Shown: positions 1 to 8,981, counted from the first letter of the stretch. The stretch is DNA of 64,000 nt from Mesorhizobium sp. AR02 (GCF_024746835.1 NZ_CP080531.1:868001-932000), one strand, 5' to 3'. Numbers and translations: made by a program. The notes: generated by a model from the letters alone, not told the origin.

Positions 1-857
1 TGGTTTCGGAAGGCAACAGCGAGAAGGGCATTGCCGACATCAAGGCGATGCTGGCCAAGACCGGCGGCAATATGGTGCTGAATTCCGATCCCAATGACAC
101 GCCGGATGCGCGCCCCATCGTCGAGGCCTGCGCCAAGGCCGGCGCCTATGTCGTGACGCAATGGAACAAGCCGGCGGATCTGCATCCGAAGGACTTCAAC
201 CCAAACTATGTCTCGCATATCGAGTTCGACGGCATCGCCAGCGGCAAGACCATTGCCGAGATCCTGTTCAAGACTATCGGCGGCAAGGGCGGCATCGTCG
301 CGCTCGGCGGCCTGATCTCGACCACGGCGGCGATCGAACGCAAGAAGGGGCTCGACGCCGCACTCGCCGCCAATCCCGACATCAAGCTGCTCGACTTCCA
401 GGTCGCCAACTGGAAATCGACCGAGGCCTTCGACCTGATGGGCAATCTGCTCACCCGCTTCGGCGACGACATCAAGGGCATCTGGGCCGCCAATGACGAT
501 ATGGGCTCCGGCGCCTTGGAAGCGTTGCGCGCCGAAAACCTTGCCGGCAAGGTGCCGATCGTCGGCGTCGACGGCATCAAGACGGCGGTCGACGCGGTGC
601 GCACCGGCGAGTTTGCCTGCACCGTCACCTCGGATCCGTTCTGGCAGGGCGGCATGGGACTGGCCATCGGCTACAACGCCAAGATCGGCAAGTTCGACCC
701 GACCAAGGAGCCGCCGGAACATCGTGAATTCTACGGCAAGGCGGTGCTGATCTCGCACGACAATGTCGAGGAATATTATAAGACCAATGTCGATTCCAAA
801 CCTGAGATCGACTGGAACGACCTCTGGGGCCGGGTGACCGGAGCGATCCGGACCTGA
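1..857 (+). CDS. Sugar ABC transporter periplasmic binding protein (5' partial)
   Basis: The reading frame is open from position 3 and ends with TGA at 855-857; the start lies outside the window, so only the C-terminal ~284 residues are visible. The protein matches the ribose/galactose-type periplasmic binding fold (Peripla_BP_4), for example the segment around GIWAANDDMGSGALEA and the late VTSDPFWQGG stretch. It would capture a sugar in the periplasm and deliver it to the permeases and ATPase encoded downstream (922-4443). A GC-rich hairpin follows the stop codon, which fits stronger expression of the binding protein than of the membrane genes. The substrate cannot be read from sequence alone. 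Confidence 0.9.
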   Translation, partial: VSEGNSEKGIADIKAMLAKTGGNMVLNSDPNDTPDARPIVEACAKAGAYVVTQWNKPADLHPKDFNPNYVSHIEFDGIASGKTIAEILFKTIGGKGGIVALGGLISTTAAIERKKGLDAALAANPDIKLLDFQVANWKSTEAFDLMGNLLTRFGDDIKGIWAANDDMGSGALEALRAENLAGKVPIVGVDGIKTAVDAVRTGEFACTVTSDPFWQGGMGLAIGYNAKIGKFDPTKEPPEHREFYGKAVLISHDNVEEYYKTNVDSKPEIDWNDLWGRVTGAIRT

Positions 858-864
858 CCGCCGG

Positions 865-891
865 GCGGGCCGCTGCTCCCTGGCGGCCCGC
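865..891 (+). terminator. Hairpin after the binding-protein gene
   Basis: GCGGGCCGC (865-873) pairs perfectly with GCGGCCCGC (883-891) around a 9-nt loop and is followed by TCCCCTTTT. It lies between the binding-protein stop and the first permease, so it probably acts as a partial terminator or a 3' mRNA-stabilising structure. Confidence 0.6.
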
Positions 892-921
892 TCCCCTTTT
901 CAGCAGACGGGAAGCGGTTTC

Positions 922-1962
922 TTGACAATCCATACAGAACCCCTGAAGTCCGTTTCGGACATCGAGCGGACGACGCTTATGACAGTTCTCCCCGGCCGCA
1001 TCGCCACTGTGTTCGGTGGCAGGCGCTGGCGCAGCCTGGCGCCGCTGGCGGTGCTGATCGTACTCTGCCTGCTGATCGCCATCGCCAATCCCAATTTCAT
1101 CGAGCTGCGCAATCTGGTGCGGCTTGCCAACTCGGCCGCCGTGCCGCTGACACTGGCGATGGGGCTGACCTTCATCATCCTGATGGGCAGCATCGATCTT
1201 TCGGTCGAAGGCACGCTGTCGGTGTCGGCGATGGTGGTGGTGCTGCTCGCCGCCAATGACGGCAATGGCAATGATTATGGCTGGTGGGCGGTGCTCGCCG
1301 CCGTGGTCGCCGGCACTGCAATGGGTTTCATCAGCGGCCTCGTCCAGACCATGCTGCGCATTCCCTCCTTCATGGCGACGCTCGGCATGTGGTTCATCGG
1401 CCTTGGCCTCTCGGTCTATATGCTGGGCGGCTCGGCGATCCGCCTCAACGACGCCTCGATCCGCGACCTGGCATTGCACCGTTTCCTGGGCTTGCCGGTG
1501 GCGGTCTGGGTCGCATTTGCAGCGTTCCTGCTCGCCGCTGTCATCCAGTACCACACCAAGCTCGGGCGCCACATATTGGCGATCGGCGGTGACGAGGACG
1601 TCGCCAAGCTCTCCGGTGTCAACGTGGTGCGCGTGCGCATCACCGCCTTTGCGCTGGCCGGTTTTTTCTTCGGCATATCAGGCGTGCTTGCCGCCGCGCA
1701 GCTCGGCCAATCGCATGCCGTGATCGGCGACGGCAGGCTGTTCGCAGCCGTCACTGCGGTGGTCGTCGGTGGCACGGCGCTGACCGGCGGCGAAGGTGGC
1801 GTCGTCAACACGCTGATCGGCGTGCTGATCGTCACCGTGCTTGCCAACGGCATGATCCTGCTCGGCATCTCGCCCTATATCCAGCAGACGGTACAGGGCC
1901 TGATGATCATCGCTGCAGTGGCGCTGTCGCTCGACCGCGTCCGCCTCAGGATCGTGAAGTGA
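922..1962 (+). CDS. Sugar ABC transporter permease (CUT2/RbsC type), first copy
   Basis: Inner-membrane permease of 346 residues with about eight to ten hydrophobic segments and the BPD_transp_2 hallmark near the end (TAVVVGGTALTGGEGG). It should form the channel for the sugar captured by the upstream binding protein. The listed start is TTG at 922 with GGGAAG upstream; ATG at 979 (327 residues) is also credible because residues 1-19 are polar and not needed for the first membrane segment. The stop codon overlaps the GTG start of the ATPase gene, indicating one operon. A second, different permease follows at 3475, so the channel may be a heterodimer. Confidence 0.88.
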   Translation: MTIHTEPLKSVSDIERTTLMTVLPGRIATVFGGRRWRSLAPLAVLIVLCLLIAIANPNFIELRNLVRLANSAAVPLTLAMGLTFIILMGSIDLSVEGTLSVSAMVVVLLAANDGNGNDYGWWAVLAAVVAGTAMGFISGLVQTMLRIPSFMATLGMWFIGLGLSVYMLGGSAIRLNDASIRDLALHRFLGLPVAVWVAFAAFLLAAVIQYHTKLGRHILAIGGDEDVAKLSGVNVVRVRITAFALAGFFFGISGVLAAAQLGQSHAVIGDGRLFAAVTAVVVGGTALTGGEGGVVNTLIGVLIVTVLANGMILLGISPYIQQTVQGLMIIAAVALSLDRVRLRIVK

Positions 1963-3470
1963 GCGCCATGCTGAACGCATCCGGCATCATCAAGAACTTT
2001 CCTGGCGTCCAGGCCTTGCGCGATGTCTCGATCGAGGTCCGCCCGAACGAGGTGGTCGGGCTGATCGGCGAGAATGGCGCCGGCAAGTCGACGCTGATGC
2101 GCGTGCTGGCCGGCAGCTACCGCCCTGATGGCGGCAGCCTGACGCTGGACGGCGAACAGCTGCGCATGCGCTCCCCGCGCGACGCGGCCCGGCACGGCAT
2201 CGGCATGGTCTTCCAGGAACAGTCGCTGGTGCTCAATCTGACGGTCGCCGAAAACATCTATCTCGGCGAGGAGGGCCGTTTTACCCGCTTCGGCATCGTC
2301 AACTGGCGCGCCATGAACGCGGCGGCGCGCCGGCAACTGGCCAAGATCGGCATCGATATCGATGTCACGGCGCGCACCTCCGAACTCACCTTCGCCGCGC
2401 GCCAGATGGTCGAGCTGGCCAAGGCGCTGACCTTGGAGGAAGTGGTCGAACGGCAGTTGCTCATCTTGCTGGATGAGCCGACCTCGGTACTCAACGCCGC
2501 CGACATCGAGGTGCTGTTCGCGCGCGTGCGCTCGCTCAAATCCCGCGCCAGCTTCGTCTTCGTCTCGCATCGCCTCGACGAGGTGCTGGCGATATCGGAC
2601 CGCGTCTACACGATGAAGGATGGCGCGGTGGTCGCCGAGCACCGCGCGGCCGAGGTCACTGCGCCGGAATTGCACGAGATCATGGTCGGGCGCGGCCTGC
2701 AGGCCGAATATTACCGCGAGGCCCGCCAGCAGGCGCCGCGCGAGACGGTCATGGTCGAAGCCAGGGGGCTTGGTGCGAATGGCTGTTATCACGGCGTCGA
2801 CCTGAAGATCAGGGCCGGCGAGATCGTCGGGATTGCCGGCGTCGTCGGCTCCGGTCGCGAGGAAGTAACGCGCACCATCGGCGGCTTCCTGCAGCATGAT
2901 GCCGGGGAGATGAAAATCGCCGGTGATCCCGTGCATTTCAGCTCACCGGAACCCGCGGTGCGCAGGGGTATCGGCTATGTGCCGCGCGAGCGCAGGCTTG
3001 AGGGGCTGGTGATGTTCCTGTCGATCGCGGAAAACATTTCGCTCGCCGATCTCTCCAGCGTCATGCGCCATGGCGCCATCGACTATGGCAAGGAGCGGCG
3101 GCTTGCCGCCGACTGGATCAAGCGGCTGCGTATCAAGGCGCCCGGCCCCGATGCCGCCTGCCGCAAGCTCAGCGGCGGCAACCAGCAGAAGGTGGTGCTG
3201 GCGCGCTGGATGACGGCGGGCTCGCGCATCCTGGTGCTCGACCACCCGACGCGCGGCCTCGATGTCGGCGCCAAGGAGGAGGTCTATGAACTTGTGCGCG
3301 ATCTCTCCGCGCAAGGCGTGGCGATCCTTTTGATTTCCGACACGCTGGAAGAGACGATCGGCCTGTCGCACCAGGTGCTGGTGATGCGCGACGGCGAGAT
3401 CACCGCGCGCTTCGACGCCAGCCCCGGCAAGAAGCCGAACCAAGTCGACCTGTTGCGAGCGATGGTGTGA
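1959..3470 (+). CDS. Sugar ABC transporter ATP-binding protein (RbsA/XylG type, double domain)
   Basis: 503-residue tandem ATPase that energises sugar import. The N-terminal half has Walker A GENGAGKST and Walker B LLILLDEPTSVLN. The C-terminal half has a degenerate P-loop (GVVGSGREE) but an intact signature LSGGNQQKV and the motif DHPTRGLDVGAKEEVY; this asymmetry is normal for CUT2 ATPases such as RbsA. The GTG start at 1959 overlaps the permease stop; ATG 1968 is an alternative. The next permease starts 4 nt after the stop, which supports an operon. Confidence 0.92.
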   Translation: MSAMLNASGIIKNFPGVQALRDVSIEVRPNEVVGLIGENGAGKSTLMRVLAGSYRPDGGSLTLDGEQLRMRSPRDAARHGIGMVFQEQSLVLNLTVAENIYLGEEGRFTRFGIVNWRAMNAAARRQLAKIGIDIDVTARTSELTFAARQMVELAKALTLEEVVERQLLILLDEPTSVLNAADIEVLFARVRSLKSRASFVFVSHRLDEVLAISDRVYTMKDGAVVAEHRAAEVTAPELHEIMVGRGLQAEYYREARQQAPRETVMVEARGLGANGCYHGVDLKIRAGEIVGIAGVVGSGREEVTRTIGGFLQHDAGEMKIAGDPVHFSSPEPAVRRGIGYVPRERRLEGLVMFLSIAENISLADLSSVMRHGAIDYGKERRLAADWIKRLRIKAPGPDAACRKLSGGNQQKVVLARWMTAGSRILVLDHPTRGLDVGAKEEVYELVRDLSAQGVAILLISDTLEETIGLSHQVLVMRDGEITARFDASPGKKPNQVDLLRAMV

Positions 3471-3474
3471 GCCG

Positions 3475-4443
3475 ATGAACGAACCTTTCCCCTTCAGGCA
3501 GGTGTTCGAAGGCAAGTGGACGCAAGGCGCCATTCCGCTGGTCCTGCTTGTCGCGCTTCTGCTGATCATCGAGATCGCCGCGCCCGGCTTTCTCACCGGC
3601 GAGACCGTGGCGCTGCTGTTTGCCAACACCGCGGTGCTGTTCATCCTGGCGACGGGCGTCACCTTCGCCATCCTGCTCGGCGGCATCGACCTGTCGATCC
3701 AGGCCGTCGCCTCGCTGGCCAGCGTCATCCTGGCGCAGCTGCTGCCCTCGCTCGGGCTTGCCGCCTTCCCGGTGGCGATCCTGTCCGGCCTTGCCTTCGG
3801 AACGCTGAGCGGCATCGTCCATGTCAAGCTGCGCGTGCCTTCCTTCGTGGCGACGCTCGCCACCGGCGGCGTCGTCACCGGCCTGGCGCTCTGGGTCTCC
3901 AACGGCCGCGCCATCACCATCGAGGAAGGCGGCCGCGAAAACACCGCCTGGATCAATGCGACCGTCGCCGGCCTGCCTGTGGTGGTGCTGATTTCGGCGG
4001 TCATCGGCATCGCCGCCTTTCTGGCGCTGCGCTACACGCGCTTTGGCCGCCAGGCGATCGCGGTTGGCGCCGGCGAACCGGCCGCCTGGGCGGCGGGCAT
4101 CAATGTCGACCGCACCAAGATCATCGCCTTCGCCGCCTCCGGCATGCTGGCGGCCATTGCCGGCGTCGTGCTGGCGGCCAGATTGTCGAGCGGCTCGCCG
4201 GTGCTGGCCAACCAGCTGCTGTTGCCGGCCATCGCCGCCGTCATCGTCGGCGGTACCGCCATCACCGGCGGGCTGGGTGGCGTGGCGCGCACGGCGGTCG
4301 GCGCGCTGATCATCTCGATCGTGCGCATCGGCATGACCTTCGTCGGCGTCAACATTTTCTTGGAAAACATGGTGTTCGGCGCGGTGCTCATCGCCGCCGT
4401 CGCCATCACCATCGACCGCAGCAAGATCGCGGTCATCAAGTGA
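3475..4443 (+). CDS. Sugar ABC transporter permease (CUT2/RbsC type), second copy
   Basis: 322-residue inner-membrane permease related to the product of 922-1962 but clearly divergent. It carries the same family motif (AVIVGGTAITGGLGG) and multiple hydrophobic segments. Start ATG at 3475 lies 4 nt after the ATPase stop. Two separate permease genes around one double ATPase indicate a heterodimeric channel. The gene ends before a strong hairpin at 4485-4516, which closes the operon. Confidence 0.9.
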   Translation: MNEPFPFRQVFEGKWTQGAIPLVLLVALLLIIEIAAPGFLTGETVALLFANTAVLFILATGVTFAILLGGIDLSIQAVASLASVILAQLLPSLGLAAFPVAILSGLAFGTLSGIVHVKLRVPSFVATLATGGVVTGLALWVSNGRAITIEEGGRENTAWINATVAGLPVVVLISAVIGIAAFLALRYTRFGRQAIAVGAGEPAAWAAGINVDRTKIIAFAASGMLAAIAGVVLAARLSSGSPVLANQLLLPAIAAVIVGGTAITGGLGGVARTAVGALIISIVRIGMTFVGVNIFLENMVFGAVLIAAVAITIDRSKIAVIK

Positions 4444-4484
4444 CAGATCGATCCGCACCGCCTCCCAAGCCAGCGCGGACAGGA

Positions 4485-4516
4485 CGGGGTCGCATCACAA
4501 GCCCGATGCGACCCCG
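4485..4516. terminator. Bidirectional terminator-like hairpin between convergent genes
   Basis: CGGGGTCGCATC (4485-4496) is perfectly complementary to GATGCGACCCCG (4505-4516), giving a 12-bp stem with an 8-nt loop. It sits between the sugar permease gene on the + strand and the glyoxalase gene on the - strand, ten bases from the latter's stop codon, so it could terminate both transcripts. There is no strong U tract. Confidence 0.6.
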
Positions 4517-4526
4517 CCCGGCCGGA

Positions 4527-4937
4527 TCACATCGTGTCGAGGCCGATCAGTTCGATCTTGTAGCCGTCCGGGTCTTCGACAAAGGCGATGTGGGTGGTGC
4601 CGTGCTGCATCGGGCCGGGCTTGCGCGGGATCTTGGCGCCGCGCTTTTCCAGTTCGGCGCAGACGGCGTAGATGTCGTTGACGCCGAGCGCCAGGTGGCC
4701 GAAGCCGGTGCCGATCTCATAGGGCTCTTCCCTGCCCCAGTTCAGCGTCAGCTCGACGACGGCCTCCTTGTCCTCGGGACCGTAGCCGACAAAGGCGTTG
4801 GTGAACTTGCCGCCGGGATAATCGTCGCGGCGCAGCAAGGTCATGCCGAGAACCTCGGTGTAGAAGGCGATCGACTTGTCGAGGTCGAGCACCCTGATCA
4901 TGGTGTGCATATAGCGAAAGCCCGGGGCGTCGCTCAT
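4527..4937 (-). CDS. gloA: Lactoylglutathione lyase (glyoxalase I) family protein
   Basis: 136-residue vicinal-oxygen-chelate protein of the glyoxalase I family. Family features include MIRVLDLDKSIAFYTEVLGM near the N-terminus, FGHLALGVNDIY and a C-terminal AFVEDPDGYKIELIG. GloA isomerises the hemithioacetal of methylglyoxal and glutathione to S-lactoylglutathione using a divalent metal; metal-ligand His/Glu residues are present at family positions. The start ATG at 4937 is preceded by GGAGG; the longer frame to 4988 lacks such a site. The gene diverges from an FAD-linked hydroxy-acid dehydrogenase, which fits handling of 2-oxoaldehydes or D-lactate. A related dioxygenase-fold enzyme cannot be fully excluded. 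Confidence 0.85.
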   Translation of the reverse strand: MSDAPGFRYMHTMIRVLDLDKSIAFYTEVLGMTLLRRDDYPGGKFTNAFVGYGPEDKEAVVELTLNWGREEPYEIGTGFGHLALGVNDIYAVCAELEKRGAKIPRKPGPMQHGTTHIAFVEDPDGYKIELIGLDTM

Positions 4938-5030
4938 TGGGAAAGTCCTCCGAATTGGGTGATTTGCGGGTCTGACCATCCACATCAAACAGCTGGTTGG
5001 AACGTGACCTCGCTTGATGTTCTAAATCAG

Positions 5031-5046
5031 GGTTGTATGATAACAC
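5031..5046. promoter_or_regulatory. Candidate FCD-GntR operator upstream of the FAD-linked dehydrogenase
   Basis: The sequence GGTTGTATGATAACAC has a perfect left half (GGTTGT), a 3-nt centre (ATG) and an imperfect right half. It matches, in the opposite orientation, the perfect palindrome GGTTGT-CAT-ACAACC at 17264-17278, including the preceding CAG. It lies in the 161-bp gap between gloA (-) and the dehydrogenase gene (+). GntR regulators of the FCD group bind such GT-N3-AC palindromes, and two are encoded nearby (6545 and 11839). Confidence 0.55.
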
Positions 5047-5098
5047 GACAAGAATGGTGGTTGTCCAGTCGTTTTCCCCCGGGGTGCAGAGTCAATTC

Positions 5099-6541
5099 AT
5101 GAATGCCGTGCCGCCCACTTCCGCATCGCTGATCGCAGCCCTTGCCGGCGTGCTGCCGAATGGCGGGCTGCTGACCGAGGACGCGGATCTGGCGCGCTAC
5201 AGCCGCGACTGGTCCGGCGATCATTACGGCCGCCCGCTGGCGGTGGCGCGTCCGGCTTCGGTCGAGGAGATGTCGGCGCTGATGCGGCACTGCCATGCCG
5301 AGCGCATCCCTGTCGTGCCGCAAGGTGGCCTGACCGGCCTCGTCGGCGCCGCGGTGGCGGCCGATGGCGGCGAGATCGTCATCTCGCTGGAGCGCATGAG
5401 CCGGATTCGTTCGATCAGCCCTATCGACTTCGCCATGGTGGTCGAGGCCGGCTGCATCCTCGAGGACGCCAAGCGCGCCGCCGAGGACACCGACTGCCTG
5501 CTGCCGATCACCTTCGGCGCGCAGGGAAGCTGCCGCATCGGCGGCAATGTCGCCACCAATGCCGGCGGCTTCAACGTGCTGCGTTACGGCATGACGCGCG
5601 ACCTCGTGCTCGGCCTCGAAGTGGTGCTGGCCGACGGCCGCATCTGGAACGGGCTGAAGGTGTTGCGCAAGGACAATCGCGGCTATGACCTCAAGCAGGT
5701 CTTCATCGGCAGTGAAGGCACGCTCGGCATCGTCACCGCCGCGGCGCTGAAACTCTTCCCCAAGCCGACGCAGATCGAGACCGCGCTGGTCGGCCTGCGC
5801 TCCGTCGAGGATGCGATGGCACTCTATGCCCGCGCCCGGCGCGATTGCAGCGACCTGCTCACCGCCTTCGAACTGATCCTGCGCGGCGGCATCGAGATCA
5901 CCATGCGCGAGGGCAAGGATTTTCCTGATCCGCTCGGCAAGGCCTATCCGGCCTATGTGCTGATCGAGGTTTCCTCCGGCGGGCTGATCGACCTGTCCGC
6001 CATGCTGCTGGGGTTCCTCGACGGTGTCTCCGATCTGGTCGAGGACGGCATCGTCGCATCGACGCGGGCGCAAGCCGAGCGGCTGTGGCTCTATCGCGAG
6101 ATCATGGTCGAGCGGCAGGGACGCGGCGGCCGCTATCTGCGCACCGACGTCTCGGTGCCGATCTCGAAACTTGCCGATTTCGTCAGCGACGCGCTCGCCG
6201 AATTGCAGCGGGCGCGCCCGGACGCGCTGGCCGTCACCTACGGCCATGTCGGCGATGGCAACATCCATCTCAATGTCGTGCCGCCGGAAGGCATGGGCGT
6301 GGAAGCGATCGAGCATCTGTTCGAGGAGGCGGAAGCCGAGATCTTTGCCGTCGTCGACCGCTATGGCGGCTCGATCAGCGCCGAGCACGGCATCGGCCGC
6401 GTCAAGCAGAAGGCATTCCTAGAACGCATCGATCCGGTGACGCTCGACCTTGCCGCAGGCATCAAGGAGGCGTTCGATCCGCGCCACATCCTCAGCAACG
6501 GCCGCATTCTGGCGTCCGCATCCGCCGTCGACTATAGGTGA
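5099..6541 (+). CDS. FAD-linked 2-hydroxy-acid oxidase/dehydrogenase (GlcD / D-lactate dehydrogenase family)
   Basis: 480-residue flavoprotein. The N-terminal FAD_binding_4 domain contains PVVPQGGLTGLVGAA and later CRIGGNVATNAGGFNVLRYG. The C-terminal FAD-oxidase domain has the family motifs YGHVGDGNIHLNV and GGSISAEHGIGRVK. Members oxidise D-lactate, glycolate or D-2-hydroxyglutarate to the 2-oxo acid and pass electrons to a quinone or an electron-transfer flavoprotein. ATG at 5099 was chosen because the extension to 5033 runs through the candidate operator. The following GntR gene starts 3 nt after the stop, so the two are co-transcribed. The exact substrate is not determined. Confidence 0.85.
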   Translation: MNAVPPTSASLIAALAGVLPNGGLLTEDADLARYSRDWSGDHYGRPLAVARPASVEEMSALMRHCHAERIPVVPQGGLTGLVGAAVAADGGEIVISLERMSRIRSISPIDFAMVVEAGCILEDAKRAAEDTDCLLPITFGAQGSCRIGGNVATNAGGFNVLRYGMTRDLVLGLEVVLADGRIWNGLKVLRKDNRGYDLKQVFIGSEGTLGIVTAAALKLFPKPTQIETALVGLRSVEDAMALYARARRDCSDLLTAFELILRGGIEITMREGKDFPDPLGKAYPAYVLIEVSSGGLIDLSAMLLGFLDGVSDLVEDGIVASTRAQAERLWLYREIMVERQGRGGRYLRTDVSVPISKLADFVSDALAELQRARPDALAVTYGHVGDGNIHLNVVPPEGMGVEAIEHLFEEAEAEIFAVVDRYGGSISAEHGIGRVKQKAFLERIDPVTLDLAAGIKEAFDPRHILSNGRILASASAVDYR

Positions 6542-6544
6542 GCG

Positions 6545-7342
6545 ATGACGCTGAAACTCGACAAGGTCAATCGCGGTCCGCACCTCTCCACTTTGGTGGC
6601 GAGTTCCATCTCGCGCGAGATCGCGCAGGGGCGCCTGAAGCCAGGCGACCAGCTGCCGACCGAGCAGGCGCTGGCAACCACCTTCGGCGTCAGCCGCAAC
6701 GTCGTGCGCGAGGCGATCGCGCGGCTGCGCTCGGAAGGCCGCATCTGGTCGCAGCAGGGGCGCGGCGCCTTCGTGGTCGAGAGCAACAACCCGACGGTGC
6801 TGACCATCGACTATGAGGCGCTGCAGCGCGCCGATTCCTTCCGCAACCTGTTCGAGTTGCGCGGCATCCTCGAAGTGCAGGCGGCAGCCTTGGCCGCCAA
6901 GCGGCGTTCAGAAACCGATCTCACCGCGATGGGCGATGCGCTGGCCGGCATGCGCGCGGCACCCTATGGCAGCGTTGCCTGGCTGCGCAGCGACCTCGAA
7001 TTCCACCGCACCGTCGCCGAGGCGACGCGCAATTCCTACATGGGCCAATTCCTGGTCTTCGTGTCCGAACGCGTGCGCGAAAGCATCCTTGCCGCCGGCA
7101 ACCAGCAGAAATCGGACGACATGGCCCGCATTACGCTCGGCGAACACGAGCGCATCCTCGCCGCCATCCGCGCCGGCGACGCGGAAGGCGCGCAAGCGGC
7201 GATGCGCGACCATCTGGCAGGCGCGGCGCTGCGGGTGGGGTTGCTTGATGGGGAGGCGGCGGAGCCGGTAGCGCCGGCGCAGGAGGTGCCGTCTCCGGTG
7301 CGGCATTCGCGGCTGCGGAAGGCTGTGCGCGGGCGGGCGTAG
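6545..7342 (+). CDS. GntR-family transcriptional regulator, FCD (FadR) type
   Basis: 265-residue repressor/activator. The N-terminal winged helix spans about residues 10-80, with the typical RLKPGDQLPTEQALATTFGV and VSRNVVREAIARL segments. The C-terminal all-helical FCD effector domain is recognisable from FRNLFELRGILEVQAAALA and FHRTVAEATRNSYM, and it normally binds an organic acid with the help of a metal. The gene starts 3 nt after the dehydrogenase stop (AGGTGA precedes the ATG), so the regulator probably responds to a substrate or product of that enzyme. It resembles the regulator at 11839, most clearly in the DNA-binding helices. Confidence 0.9.
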   Translation: MTLKLDKVNRGPHLSTLVASSISREIAQGRLKPGDQLPTEQALATTFGVSRNVVREAIARLRSEGRIWSQQGRGAFVVESNNPTVLTIDYEALQRADSFRNLFELRGILEVQAAALAAKRRSETDLTAMGDALAGMRAAPYGSVAWLRSDLEFHRTVAEATRNSYMGQFLVFVSERVRESILAAGNQQKSDDMARITLGEHERILAAIRAGDAEGAQAAMRDHLAGAALRVGLLDGEAAEPVAPAQEVPSPVRHSRLRKAVRGRA

Positions 7343-7412
7343 GGATAGCGGCATAGCCGCTGCCTTTCGTTGCAAGGTCATCAACCGGCAAATCGCGTAT
7401 GGGCAGCGCCGG

Positions 7413-7453
7413 CCCCCTCTCCGTCTCGGCTTCGCCGAGCCACCTCTCCCCCA
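7413..7453 (+). repeat. Palindromic intergenic repeat (RIME-like), left arm of a 41-bp inverted repeat
   Basis: The 41 bases here are identical to the reverse complement of 10694-10734. Each arm has an internal GCTCGGC/GCCGAGC-type palindrome and ends in CCCCCA. It belongs to the short palindromic repeats common between rhizobial genes; a third, slightly divergent copy lies at 8982-9022. The two arms were once about 110-120 bp apart before mobile elements entered the space between them. Confidence 0.85.
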
Positions 7454-7461
7454 CGTCCGTG
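7452..7461. repeat. 10-bp target duplication, left copy, of the short IS4-type element
   Basis: CACGTCCGTG lies directly before the element tip at 7462 and is repeated exactly at 9115-9124, directly after the opposite tip. Ten bases is within the range of IS4-family target duplications. Confidence 0.8.
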
Positions 7462-7617
7462 CTACGCTATGCACACATTCTGTGACTGGCGTGACTGATC
7501 GCCCCGAGGCTTGATTGCCACGTGGTTCCCCCAATCCGTCGCTGCTTCGCAGCGCCACCTTTCCCCCCTCCGGAGGGAAAGGAAGGGAGCGTTGCTGGCA
7601 AAAAGCTTGGCGCCTTC

Positions 7618-8958
7618 GGTAGTGTGCTGAGAGTTCTGCAAATTCGCTGAGAGAGGGGCGGTCATGGCAGGCTGGTGATTGTTCACGTCACCGATTCCCG
7701 CGAAGGAACGCCACCATGACCAAGATTGAAAGTAAGACCGCCAGCGCCTCCGTCAAAGACATTCTGCTTTCGAACCCGGACGGACTTCACGAAGTGATCC
7801 GTGCGGTGATGCAGGAGGTGCTCGAGGCCGAGATGGATGAGGCGCTGAGTGCTTCGAAGGGCGAACGCACGCCCGAGCGGCTTGGCTATCGCTCGGGTTA
7901 CTATGGCCGCACCCTTGTGACGCGCGTCGGCAAGCTTGAGCTGCGGGTTCCGCAGGACCGCTCGGGGCGCTTCTCGACCGAGTTGTTTGAGCGCTATCAG
8001 CGTTCGGAACGGGCTTTGGTGGCGACGCTGGCCGAGATGTATGTGCAGGGCGTGTCGACCCGCAAGGTGAAGGCGATCACCGAAGAGCTGTGCGGCCATG
8101 CTTTCTCGGCCTCGTCGATCTCGGCCATCAACAAGCGGCTGGACGAGAGCCTCGCTGCCTTTGCCAGGCGTCCCCTTCAAGAGCCGTTTGCTTACCTCAT
8201 CCTCGATGCGCGCTACGAGAAAGTGCGTGAAGCCGGCGTCGTCATGAGCCAGGCGGTGCTGATCGCGGTCGGCATCGACTGGGACGGCCGGCGCCAGATC
8301 CTGGCTGTGGAGATGGCCAATCGCGAGAGCCGTTCGGCCTGGAAAGACTTTCTCGTCTCACTGAAGGCGCGCGGCCTCAAGGGCGTCGAATTGGTCGTGT
8401 CCGACGATCACGCCGGCCTGGTGGCGGCGATCGGCGAGGTGATCCCGGAAGCCGCCTGGCAACGCTGCTACGTGCACTTCCTCAGGAACGCGCTCGATCA
8501 TCTGCCGCGCAAGCACGGCGATGACTGCCTGCAGGAGCTGCGCTGGCTCTACGACCGACGCGATCTCGCCGAGGCCAGGGCCGATCTCGCCGCATGGCTT
8601 GCCAAATGGTCACCTCGCTATCCGCGCCTGACAGGCTGGGCCGAAGATGCCATCGAACAAACTCTGACCTTCTTCAGGCTGCCGAGACAGCACCACAAGC
8701 ATCTCAAGTCCACCAACATGCTCGAGCGCCTCAACGAGGAAATCCGCCGGCGCACCTATGTCGTACGCATCTTCCCCAACGCCGAAAGCTGCCTGCGCCT
8801 TGTCAGGGCCTTGGCTGTCGAGACCAACGAAAACTGGATGGAGGCCAACCGCTACATCAACATGGACGACCTGCGCGAGCACAAAAAGCTCGCTCTACGC
8901 CAAGCCGCATGACCAGCACTATGGCCGCCCCTTTTTGCAGAACTTGACGCACACAACC
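7618..8958 (+). mobile_element. IS256-family insertion sequence, complete (1341 bp)
   Basis: The ends match over 25 bp with five mismatches (left GGTAGTGTGC..., right read inward GGTTGTGTGC..., both continuing to AGTTCTGCAAA). The 8-bp sequence GCGCCTTC flanks the element at 7610-7617 and 8959-8966, as expected for this family. It holds a single intact transposase gene, so it may be active. It is inserted in the middle of the short IS4-type element. Confidence 0.9.
7716..8912 (+). CDS. IS256-family transposase
   Basis: 398-residue mutator-type (Transposase_mut) DDE transposase. The catalytic residues fall in ILDARYEK (first Asp), VVSDDHAG (second Asp) and STNMLERLNEEIRRR (Glu). The sequence GLGYRSGYYGR-type N-terminal block and the RCYVHFLRNALDHLPRK block are typical of the family. 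The frame is full length and uninterrupted. It starts with ATG 98 bp inside the left end of the insertion sequence and ends 46 bp before the right end. Confidence 0.95.
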   Translation: MTKIESKTASASVKDILLSNPDGLHEVIRAVMQEVLEAEMDEALSASKGERTPERLGYRSGYYGRTLVTRVGKLELRVPQDRSGRFSTELFERYQRSERALVATLAEMYVQGVSTRKVKAITEELCGHAFSASSISAINKRLDESLAAFARRPLQEPFAYLILDARYEKVREAGVVMSQAVLIAVGIDWDGRRQILAVEMANRESRSAWKDFLVSLKARGLKGVELVVSDDHAGLVAAIGEVIPEAAWQRCYVHFLRNALDHLPRKHGDDCLQELRWLYDRRDLAEARADLAAWLAKWSPRYPRLTGWAEDAIEQTLTFFRLPRQHHKHLKSTNMLERLNEEIRRRTYVVRIFPNAESCLRLVRALAVETNENWMEANRYINMDDLREHKKLALRQAA

Positions 8959-8981
8959 GCGCCTTCCTCTACCCCGTCGAT

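Noticed and set aside
3516..5102. 528-codon open frame on the + strand
   Set aside because: It overlaps the second sugar permease in another frame and runs antisense through the glyoxalase-family gene; no recognisable domain.
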